A stretch of 19,273 nucleotides of DNA from Ilumatobacteraceae bacterium (GTDB lineage: Bacteria > Actinomycetota > Acidimicrobiia > Acidimicrobiales > Ilumatobacteraceae), in assembly GCA_021741795.1 (NCBI GenBank), contig JAIOXC010000013.1:1-19273 (forward strand), in the 5' to 3' direction. How positions within the stretch are numbered: the stretch's first letter is position 1; every line of letters starts with the position of its first letter. Below are positions 12,931-19,236 of this stretch, one piece after another. The notes beneath the pieces are model-generated. The model was not told the DNA's origin and searched no databases. It saw nothing but the letters and a program-made list of their open reading frames with translations. A program made the position numbers and the translations under genes.

Positions 12931-14283
12931 ATGAGCATTCAGTTTTGTGATCCAGTTGCGTGTGTCGCTGCAGGTTGCACAGCCACAGTTTGCACGGGCA
13001 AGGGCGTGCCATCTAATCACGCGTTGTACACGCGTTCTGCAGATGTAATACCTGGTGGTGTCAACTCGTCGATTCGTGCATTTAAGGCAGTTGGCGGCGA
13101 GCCATACATTGTTGCTCGTGGCGAAGGCGCACACGTGATTGACGTTGAAGGTAAGCGTTATATCGACTTGGTGCAAAGTTACGGAGCCGTAATTTTAGGG
13201 CACGCGCATCCATCGATCACTGCAGCATTGCAAGCCGCAGCAGTTGACGGCACATCTTTTGGTGCGCCAACTCCGCGCGAAATGAAACTCGCCGAAGCGA
13301 TTCGCGAACGAGTACCAAGCTGCGAGCGAGTGCGGTTAATGAATAGTGGCACTGAAGCAACCAGCACCGCAGTGCGACTTGCTCGCGGAGCCACTGGTCG
13401 TAAGCGAATCATCACCTTTGCCGGAAACTTTCACGGCGCAACCGATGCACTGCTTGCGGCTGGAGGAAGTGGTGTTGCAACACTTGGTTTACCAGGCACC
13501 GCAGGTGTGCCCGAAGAAGCTGTGGCCAACACACTTGTTGTTCCATACAACGTTGTGCCCGAAATCGGTAACGATGTGGCTGCAGTGATTGTCGAGCCAA
13601 TCGCTGCCAACATGGGCGTCGTTGCTCCTGCCCCAGGTTTTTTAGAAGGACTTCGCGCAGCATGTGACAAAGCCGGTGCGCTTCTTATTTTTGACGAGGT
13701 AATCACCGGCTTTCGCATCGGCATGGGCGGAGCCCAGGCAAAATACGACGTGCGACCAGACATCACATGTTTTGGCAAAGTAATCGGTGGTGGTCTTCCA
13801 ATTGGCGCAATCGGCGGATCTCGCGCGGTGATGGAAAATCTTTCGCCACTCGGCAAGGTGTTTCACGCAGGAACTCTTGCGGGTAATCCACTTGCCACCG
13901 CAGCAGGTCTGAGCGCTCTCAACGAACTGACGCAAGACGTATATATGGAACTCGGTGCGCGAGCACGGCAACTCGCAACTTTGTTGCGTGACGCATGCAC
14001 TAGTGCTGGCATTGTTGCGCAGTTTCCTGTGGTGGGCACGCTTGTCGGTGCATACTTTGGCAGTCGTGTGCCAACCAACTTTGACGAAGCGAAACAAACA
14101 GATGAGAAGTTGTACGCAAAGTTTTTTCATGCGATGCTCAACGAAGGTGTTGCCATGGCGCCTGGTGCGTATGAAGCGCTCTTTGTTGGAGTGGGTCATA
14201 CCGACGCGGTGATGGAACAACTGGCTGCTGCGGCCCATCGCGCAGCACATGCAGTCAGGTCTTTCCAAAAAGAAACGATTTAG
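12931..14283 (+). CDS. hemL: Glutamate-1-semialdehyde 2,1-aminomutase
   Basis: The enzyme converts glutamate-1-semialdehyde to 5-aminolevulinate using pyridoxal phosphate, acting directly after HemA. Class III aminotransferase motifs are VIPGGVNSSIRAF (39-51), MNSGTEATSTAVRLAR (137-152), NFHGATDALL, LLIFDEVITGFRIG (251-264) and FGKVIGGGLPIGAIGG with the cofactor Lys283. The 450-residue product is about 20-25 residues longer than usual. The extra N-terminus reads MSIQFCDPVACVAAGCTATV then CTGKG, with cysteines at 6, 11, 16 and 21. A GTG at 13006 would give a standard-length protein. I report the ATG at 12931, which follows the hemB stop by 3 nt. The TAG stop doubles as the first half of the next gene's TAGAAT. 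Confidence 0.94.
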   Translation: MSIQFCDPVACVAAGCTATVCTGKGVPSNHALYTRSADVIPGGVNSSIRAFKAVGGEPYIVARGEGAHVIDVEGKRYIDLVQSYGAVILGHAHPSITAALQAAAVDGTSFGAPTPREMKLAEAIRERVPSCERVRLMNSGTEATSTAVRLARGATGRKRIITFAGNFHGATDALLAAGGSGVATLGLPGTAGVPEEAVANTLVVPYNVVPEIGNDVAAVIVEPIAANMGVVAPAPGFLEGLRAACDKAGALLIFDEVITGFRIGMGGAQAKYDVRPDITCFGKVIGGGLPIGAIGGSRAVMENLSPLGKVFHAGTLAGNPLATAAGLSALNELTQDVYMELGARARQLATLLRDACTSAGIVAQFPVVGTLVGAYFGSRVPTNFDEAKQTDEKLYAKFFHAMLNEGVAMAPGAYEALFVGVGHTDAVMEQLAAAAHRAAHAVRSFQKETI

Positions 14284-14286
14284 AAT
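14281..14286 (+). promoter_or_regulatory. -10-like TAGAAT, made from the hemL stop codon
   Basis: TAGAAT starts with the hemL stop TAG and is followed by 6 nt and the ATG at 14293. Confidence 0.5.
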
Positions 14287-14292
14287 AGGACC

Positions 14293-14910
14293 ATGCGCCA
14301 CTTTTTGTCGGCTCGCTTGTGGGCGGCATTTGCAATTCTTGGTGTCGCTGCGGTTGTAGTGCTCGGCCTGTTTGCACTTACTTCTGGGGGCTCGTCAACG
14401 CCGACAGCGCTTCCGACTACTCACAATGTTGAACTGGTTGCTGTTGCTACGTCACTTGCTGCCCAAGAGGGCTGGCAAATCGCAAGCAGCAAAACGGTGG
14501 GCAACGCAACGCTCACATTGGACGATGGTCGGGTTGTCGAAATTCTTGAAGGCACAATGGGCGAGATCACCTGCACCAATCTGACTGACGCGTCTGCTTG
14601 TGTGTTGTTAGCCGACATGCTGGGTGGTGGTGTCGTGTGGTTTGCTCTCGTGCCGGTAGACACAAATGGTGCTGCCAGCCAAAAGATGTTGACTCTTCCT
14701 CCGCTTGTCGACATGTTGAATGGTGGCAGCTTGGGAGTGCTGCAAAATGATTGGATTGTAAAACTTGGCAACGGTGTGAAGCGCACCTGCGACTCGGAGT
14801 CGGACACGGCAAACCTGCGAGAGTTCATCACCAGGTTTTCACAAAATAGTTACACCATGCTCGACTTGATTACAGACGAAGTGACCGAAGTGGTCTGCAA
14901 CAAGAACTAA
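14293..14910 (+). CDS. Hypothetical secreted or membrane-anchored protein
   Basis: No family is recognised. The 205-residue protein has a short basic start (MRHFLSARLW) and a hydrophobic segment at about residues 10-30 that could be an uncleaved anchor or signal peptide, followed by a Ser/Thr/Pro-rich linker (TSGGSSTPTALPTTH). The exported domain carries four cysteines, in EITCTNLTDASACVLL, KRTCDSESD and EVVCNKN, which suggests two disulfides outside the cell. No catalytic motif is visible. It is preceded by TAGAAT-N6-ATG. It ends 17 nt from the convergent cytochrome c gene, with no obvious hairpin in the gap. Position between haem synthesis and the cytochrome locus may be chance. Confidence 0.7.
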   Translation: MRHFLSARLWAAFAILGVAAVVVLGLFALTSGGSSTPTALPTTHNVELVAVATSLAAQEGWQIASSKTVGNATLTLDDGRVVEILEGTMGEITCTNLTDASACVLLADMLGGGVVWFALVPVDTNGAASQKMLTLPPLVDMLNGGSLGVLQNDWIVKLGNGVKRTCDSESDTANLREFITRFSQNSYTMLDLITDEVTEVVCNKN

Positions 14911-14927
14911 GTTGCCAGAGCGACTTG

Positions 14928-15728
14928 TTACTTGCCAGATTCGCGAGGCTCAATGCCTACGTGCGCAGGAGGCCCGGTCAGCATCGAGAAATCTTTATCG
15001 ATAGTTTCAAACGAAGACGTGCCTTTTTCGAGTGCCAAGAAAATTTCAGACTCTGGCGAACACCACGTCTCGTATTCAGCAGCCCACTTTTCGTCTGCAG
15101 GATCTGTTCCACCAATTGCATAACGTTCGTGACACACCACACCGAGAATTTGAGCTTCGGTCAGTGCACCGCCTGCTTTTTCACCTTGCATCGGCATTGG
15201 GTTGCCGTTGTATGAAAGCGGTGCGTGTGCTCCACCTTCACGATCTGGATCTCCGTAGACCTTGAGTCCTGCAGTTACGTACGCCTGACTTCCGGTGTAG
15301 ACAAAGTTCAACATGTCCTCAATTTTCGGAAATGTTTTCATTACTTCACCTTGGTGGAGCGCACGACCTGCGCCACCCTGACCTTCGGCGCCGTGACAAC
15401 CAGCGCATGATCCGTACACCGCTGCACCGACTGCTAGCGGACCTTCAACAACTTTTTCTTGTGGCTTGAGCGCTGCCACATACATAAACGCCCACAGTGG
15501 AAGCAGGCTCAATGTGGCCATTGCCCAAAACGGAATCTTTTTGCGCGACTTGGCTGCAGCAACATAGGAAGGATCTGGAAGTGCTGGCGGGGCAACTTGA
15601 GCAACTGCTTTTTCAACTGGTGCGGGCGCCGCAGCAGAGGTAGTAGCCACAGCATCCGTGGAAGGCGTTGCACCCGACTGTTGGCGATCTTTCGAGCGCT
15701 TGAGGAGGTGTTCGGGTATCTCGGTCAC
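14928..15728 (-). CDS. Membrane-anchored monohaem cytochrome c of the bc complex locus
   Basis: The 266-residue protein starts MTEIPEHLLKRSKDR, then an Ala/Pro-rich linker, a basic patch KSRKK (60-64), one membrane helix (about 65-86) and an exported cytochrome c domain with the haem motif CAGCH at 108-112. The sixth ligand is probably Met178 or Met180 in NGNPMPMQG, before ALTEAQILGVVCHERYAIG. Only one CxxCH is present, unlike the dihaem QcrC of mycobacteria. It probably accepts electrons from the Rieske protein encoded divergently. The start at GTG 15728 is preferred over GTG 15737 because it lies 7 nt after TAGAGT and gives the same first residues as the subunit-IV-like protein. Cys199-His200 and Cys223 are additional, unexplained residues. 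Confidence 0.85.
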   Translation of the reverse strand: MTEIPEHLLKRSKDRQQSGATPSTDAVATTSAAAPAPVEKAVAQVAPPALPDPSYVAAAKSRKKIPFWAMATLSLLPLWAFMYVAALKPQEKVVEGPLAVGAAVYGSCAGCHGAEGQGGAGRALHQGEVMKTFPKIEDMLNFVYTGSQAYVTAGLKVYGDPDREGGAHAPLSYNGNPMPMQGEKAGGALTEAQILGVVCHERYAIGGTDPADEKWAAEYETWCSPESEIFLALEKGTSSFETIDKDFSMLTGPPAHVGIEPRESGK

Positions 15729-15735
15729 GGCGTCC

Positions 15736-15741
15736 ACTCTA
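15736..15741 (-). promoter_or_regulatory. -10-like TAGAGT before the cytochrome c gene
   Basis: On the minus strand TAGAGT is followed by 7 nt and the GTG at 15728. The hexamer overlaps the alternative upstream GTG (15737), which argues against that start. Confidence 0.45.
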
Positions 15742-15879
15742 AATCAAATTTGGTCCAATTCAAGAACGCATCGCACCAGATTGGAAAGAACGCGCCGCTA
15801 TCTGACAAGGTAGTTACAAGTCACAAAGCGCACGATTGCACGAACTCGTGAGTTTTCGCCTCTCGGTACTTTGCCCGAC

Positions 15880-15885
15880 TAGCCT
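15880..15885 (+). promoter_or_regulatory. Candidate -10 TAGCCT for the bc complex operon
   Basis: TAGCCT, the same hexamer as in three other promoters here, lies 39 nt before the first operon ATG (15925), leaving a leader of about 33 nt that contains a purine-rich GAAGGAAGGG (15901-15910), a plausible though distant ribosome binding site. No good -35 element was identified. Confidence 0.4.
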
Positions 15886-15924
15886 TATTTAGGTCTAGAT
15901 GAAGGAAGGGTACCCCTGAAAACC

Positions 15925-16401
15925 ATGTTGGCAATAAACATTCTGAAGTGGCCCGGCATGAACCAGGCGTTCCTGTTTTCGTTTTTCCTGACGCTTGTTT
16001 TAATAGGCGCGATCATCGTTGTTGGTATGCGCCGCCCAGCAGATCGCAAAGCAACATGGGGTGAAGCAGTTTTTGGGGCAACATACGTCTTTGCGGTCAT
16101 GTTCATCGCGTTTGGCGTTGTGCCTCACCAGTTCATCGACCACGCCGACAAAAATCTGGGTTGGCGCAAAGACAATCTCATCTATGGACCTTTTGACATC
16201 TTGAAGCCCCAGTCCTTCGGCGGCCAGTTTCCGTTTGATGTCAGTTATGAAGCAATTCGTGACACCGTCGTTGTGGTGATTCATGTTTTTTACTTCGTAA
16301 TCATGGGCCTCATCTTTGCTTGGTGGCAAAAGCGTGGAGCGGTAAAGACAAAAGAAGTTGAGACATCTTCATACGGTCGACCACTGATGCGTAAGGCCTG
16401 A
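15925..16401 (+). CDS. Hypothetical three-helix membrane subunit of the bc locus
   Basis: I do not recognise a named family. The 158-residue protein has helices at about 14-34, 48-67 and 113-133. A basic loop MRRPADRKATWGE lies between the first two, and an extended loop VPHQFIDHADKNLGWRKDNLIYGPFDILKPQSFGGQFPFDVSYEAIRD between helices 2 and 3. Two histidines (His68, His73) lie at the membrane border after helix 2 and could bind a cofactor or face the quinol site, but this is speculative. It is the first gene of a compact operon with ferredoxin, split cytochrome b and Rieske genes, so it is most likely an accessory subunit anchoring the ferredoxin. An ATG at 15958 is an alternative start just before the first helix. 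Confidence 0.75.
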   Translation: MLAINILKWPGMNQAFLFSFFLTLVLIGAIIVVGMRRPADRKATWGEAVFGATYVFAVMFIAFGVVPHQFIDHADKNLGWRKDNLIYGPFDILKPQSFGGQFPFDVSYEAIRDTVVVVIHVFYFVIMGLIFAWWQKRGAVKTKEVETSSYGRPLMRKA

Positions 16402-16407
16402 TCCGAA

Positions 16408-16821
16408 ATGACAAAGACCGACGCCAACCCACCAATGCCGGAATGGTCCGACGAGTATCAACTCGTTGAAGTCGATGCCGCCTACCTTGCTAAGGCAGTC
16501 AAGCCAAAGCAGTTCATCCATATTGATCAGAGCGAATGCATCATGTGCGAAGGTTGCGTCGATATTTGCCCATGGAAGTGCATTCACATGGTGGCACCCG
16601 AGGCGATTGCTAGTGCCGAAAACACAGAGAAGCCTGGCGATGATCCATCCGACAATGTGTTGTTCATCATTGATGACGACGTATGCACAAGGTGCGCATT
16701 ATGTGTCGATCGCTGTCCAACTGGCGTGATCATTATGGGCAAAGTTGGCGAACCTGTTGCAACAGGAGATTTTCATACACGCACGTCAAACCATGGCTAC
16801 GGCTACGGGATGCGGCTCTAG
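16408..16821 (+). CDS. 2[4Fe-4S] ferredoxin in the bc complex operon
   Basis: The 137-residue protein has two complete CxxCxxCxxxCP motifs: Cys44, 47, 50, 54 (CIMCEGCVDICP) and Cys93, 96, 99, 103 (CTRCALCVDRCP). Each would bind a [4Fe-4S] cluster, with an additional Cys58 after the first. A 38-residue insert rich in Glu, Asp and Pro separates the two motifs, longer than in small bacterial ferredoxins. There is no signal peptide or membrane helix, so it should sit on the cytoplasmic face. It starts 6 nt after the preceding stop and lies 26 nt before cytochrome b. Sharing an operon with cytochrome b suggests that it passes electrons to or from the quinone-reducing side of the complex; a general ferredoxin is an alternative. 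Confidence 0.88.
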   Translation: MTKTDANPPMPEWSDEYQLVEVDAAYLAKAVKPKQFIHIDQSECIMCEGCVDICPWKCIHMVAPEAIASAENTEKPGDDPSDNVLFIIDDDVCTRCALCVDRCPTGVIIMGKVGEPVATGDFHTRTSNHGYGYGMRL

Positions 16822-16836
16822 AAGACTGATTGATAC

Positions 16837-16840
16837 GGAG
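16837..16840 (+). promoter_or_regulatory. Shine-Dalgarno GGAG for the cytochrome b gene
   Basis: GGAG lies 7 nt before the ATG at 16848. It decides the start against the in-frame TTG at 16830. Confidence 0.6.
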
Positions 16841-16847
16841 AATATTT

Positions 16848-17633
16848 ATGGCACTAACACTTGATGAGCAACCAAAGTTGACTCCGAAAGAGCGCGCAAC
16901 GAAGTTGAACGAGTCGCTCAAGGGCAGCCAGGCATGGAACTCAATTTTCCGTCCAGGCTCAATTTTTCGCAAGGGATACACCGATTCTCCTCGTAACCGT
17001 TCGTATGTGATCATGAACTCGGTGCTCTATCACTTGCACCCAGTGAAGGTAAAGCGTCACGCAGTAAAGGTCAGTTACACGCTGTGCCTTGGTGGATTGA
17101 GCTTCTTCTTGTTTATCTTGCTCACCGTGACCGGCATTTTCTTGATGTTCTTTTATCGACCAACTGCCACCAATGCTTGGCAAGATATTCAGTCGCTACA
17201 AACTTCGGTGACGTTTGGACTGATGGTTCGAAACATGCACCGATGGGGTGCTCACTTGATGGTGCTCAGCGTGTTCTTGCACATGGCACGTGTGTTTTAT
17301 CATGGCGCCTACAAAGCACCACGCGAATTTAACTGGGTCATCGGCGTTATTTTGCTCACTCTGACATTGCTCCTTTCGTTCACTGGTTACTTGTTGCCAT
17401 GGGACCAACTTGCGCTCTGGGCAGTAACGGTGGGTACCAACATGATGGGTTATTCGCCCGTCATTGGTTCTCAAGTGCGGTTCGTCTTGCTCGGCGGTGT
17501 CGAAATCGGTGCTGAAACGCTTCTGCGTTGGTATGTATTGCATGTGTTGCTCTTTCCATTTATTACTGTCATCTTTCTTGCCGTGCACTTTTGGCGGGTG
17601 CGTAAAGACGGCGGAATATCGGGGCCGCTATGA
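16848..17633 (+). CDS. Cytochrome b6-type N-terminal cytochrome b subunit
   Basis: The 261-residue protein corresponds to the four-helix haem-binding half of cytochrome b. It carries the two haem b ligand pairs, His131/His145 with 13 residues between (MHRWGAHLMVLSVFLHMARVF) and His232/His247 with 14 residues between (LHVLLFPFITVIFLAVHF), the spacing of plant-type b6. The segment YTLCLGG places Cys80 where b6 has the cysteine that binds the extra haem c-n. Other b6-like stretches are FFYRPTATNAW, APREFNWVIGV, FTGYLLPWDQLALWAV and the end RKDGGISGPL. With the next gene it forms a split b6/subunit-IV pair rather than the single long QcrB of mycobacteria. It overlaps the next gene by ATGA. It is part of the menaquinol:cytochrome c reductase. 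Confidence 0.93.
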   Translation: MALTLDEQPKLTPKERATKLNESLKGSQAWNSIFRPGSIFRKGYTDSPRNRSYVIMNSVLYHLHPVKVKRHAVKVSYTLCLGGLSFFLFILLTVTGIFLMFFYRPTATNAWQDIQSLQTSVTFGLMVRNMHRWGAHLMVLSVFLHMARVFYHGAYKAPREFNWVIGVILLTLTLLLSFTGYLLPWDQLALWAVTVGTNMMGYSPVIGSQVRFVLLGGVEIGAETLLRWYVLHVLLFPFITVIFLAVHFWRVRKDGGISGPL

Positions 17634-18370
17634 CCGAGATCCCAGAACACCTGCTCAAGCGCGCGCAAGCCGCACGCGACAAAGCAGCTGCCGACGGTGG
17701 CGCTGGCGATGCGACAAGTGGCGCACCATCAGACTCACGTATTCCTGAAGAGTTACTCAATCGTTCAAAAGCAGCCAAAGAAGGTGGTGCAGGAGTGGCT
17801 GTTGCTGAACGTGTTGCAACCGGTGTTGCTACCACTGCACCAAATGGCAATGCACCCCTAGGCACTGGTCCTGGCGGACACACGCAACGCTTGTTGACAG
17901 TTGTTAAGTCTGGCTCGATCCAAGATGTCAAGGCTGTGCCAGTCGACAAAGTGCATACATGGCCTCACTTACTAGGGCCAGAGTTTGTCGCCGCGCTTGC
18001 ATGCACCGCATTTACCTTTATGTTCTCGTGGTTTGTGAATGCACCGTTGTTGCAAGCAGCAAACTTCAACCAAACACCTAACCCATCGAAAGCACCCTGG
18101 TATTTCTTGGGTTTGCAAGAGTTGCTCACCATGTTTCACCCGATGATCGCAGGTGTGACGATTCCTGGTGTGGCGCTCGTTGCTTTGATGCTTACTCCGT
18201 ATATGGATCGCAATCCATCAAACAAACCAGAGGATCGCAAATTCCTCACCAGCATTTTCACGGTTCACCTGATGTTCTGGGCAGTGCTCGTGATCATCGG
18301 CTCGTTCTTCCGTGGTCCAGGCTTCAACTTTGTATTCCCATGGGTTGAAGGAATCTTTTTCGAGCTCTAA
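17630..18370 (+). CDS. Subunit-IV-type C-terminal cytochrome b subunit with repeated N-terminal motif
   Basis: The 246-residue protein ends in the three-helix module of subunit IV/C-terminal cytochrome b, with helices at about 119-137, 172-190 and 208-227 and the quinol-oxidation site loop NPSKAPWYFLGLQELL (151-166). The classical PEWY is APWY (155-158), as I recall for Bacillus-type QcrC. The first 110 residues are an extra cytoplasmic-looking Ala/Gly-rich region containing the motif IPEHLLKRAQAA (4-15) and again IPEELLNRSKAA (38-49). The first copy is nearly identical to the start of the cytochrome c protein. It overlaps cytochrome b by ATGA and lies 14 nt before the Rieske gene. Confidence 0.9.
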   Translation: MTEIPEHLLKRAQAARDKAAADGGAGDATSGAPSDSRIPEELLNRSKAAKEGGAGVAVAERVATGVATTAPNGNAPLGTGPGGHTQRLLTVVKSGSIQDVKAVPVDKVHTWPHLLGPEFVAALACTAFTFMFSWFVNAPLLQAANFNQTPNPSKAPWYFLGLQELLTMFHPMIAGVTIPGVALVALMLTPYMDRNPSNKPEDRKFLTSIFTVHLMFWAVLVIIGSFFRGPGFNFVFPWVEGIFFEL

Positions 18371-18384
18371 GGCGACACATATAT

Positions 18385-19236
18385 ATGAACACCACCACCA
18401 TCATCATCCTTGCAGTCGCATCATTACTCGTGCTCGGGCTTGCACTCGTACTTACGTCGGTCAAGCGCAACGATTCACGCGGTGTCGGCGCATTGAAGCG
18501 CGAGACTCGCCGCAAAGACATTGGCAAAGTCAACCCGGATGAAGTTTCGGGCCGTGCAATTGAGCGCGCTGCAGTAGCTGCTCGAAACAATGCCATTGCC
18601 ACTCGTCCGGTTGCCGAAGTTGAGCCATGGTCACCACCAGATGCTGAAGCAGTTGGTGTGGCACGACGTCAATTCTTGAATCGTGCAACGGGAACTTTGT
18701 TGGGTGCGAGCCTTGGTGCATTTGGTGCGTCGTTGATTGCATTTTTGTGGACAAGTTCATCCGGTGGTTTTGGTTCCAAAATCACGATCGGCAACCTCGA
18801 CAACGTCATCGGTCAGATTCGTGCCAACAAGGGTTTTTATTACGTCCCGCAAGCCCGTGCGTGGGTGACCGAGTATCCAAAAGAAGGTCTGTCCAAAGCC
18901 AAGGTGGCCTACGGTGCGCAGGCAGCCGTATACGGCGGCATGGAAGCCGGAATTATCGCGCTATACCAAAAGTGCCCACACTTGGGTTGCCGTGTTCCAA
19001 ACTGCGTAAGTTCGCAATGGTTTGAGTGTCCTTGTCACGGTTCGCAGTACAACATAGTTGGTGAAAAAAAGGGTGGACCTGCCCCTCGCGGTATGGATCG
19101 CTTTGGCGTTTCTGTTGCCAATGACATTGTGGTAATCGATACAGGATCTGTATTTGGTGGTCCACCAATTGGCACCAACACCACGGGTCAAGAAGCCGAA
19201 GGCCCCCACTGTGTAGGCACTGCAGGAGGCCACTAA
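18385..19236 (+). CDS. Rieske iron-sulfur subunit of the bc complex
   Basis: The 283-residue protein holds the two Rieske boxes CPHLGC (Cys197, His199, Cys202) and CPCHGS (Cys215, Cys217, His218). Cys197, Cys215, His199 and His218 bind the [2Fe-2S] cluster, and Cys202-Cys217 form the stabilising disulfide. There are two membrane segments, at about 4-24 and 103-123; the second follows ARRQFLNRATG, a twin-arginine-like stretch expected for Tat-assisted insertion. The 78-residue charged region between them would be cytoplasmic or form an additional hairpin, as actinobacterial QcrA proteins also carry extra N-terminal helices. The C-terminal tail (residues about 255-283) is Gly/Thr-rich with another Cys276. 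It starts 14 nt after the previous gene. Confidence 0.93.
   Translation: MNTTTIIILAVASLLVLGLALVLTSVKRNDSRGVGALKRETRRKDIGKVNPDEVSGRAIERAAVAARNNAIATRPVAEVEPWSPPDAEAVGVARRQFLNRATGTLLGASLGAFGASLIAFLWTSSSGGFGSKITIGNLDNVIGQIRANKGFYYVPQARAWVTEYPKEGLSKAKVAYGAQAAVYGGMEAGIIALYQKCPHLGCRVPNCVSSQWFECPCHGSQYNIVGEKKGGPAPRGMDRFGVSVANDIVVIDTGSVFGGPPIGTNTTGQEAEGPHCVGTAGGH
19224..19229 (+). promoter_or_regulatory. Strong Shine-Dalgarno AGGAGG at the end of the Rieske gene
   Basis: AGGAGG lies 6 nt before the ATG at 19236. It is the best ribosome binding site in the window and supports the partial gene that follows. Confidence 0.65.

Noticed and set aside
15899..15919. Six-codon frame MKEGYP upstream of the bc complex operon
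   Set aside because: It is very short, does not have the TANNNT spacing of the other starts, and overlaps the purine-rich ribosome binding region; coincidence is likelier than a leader peptide.
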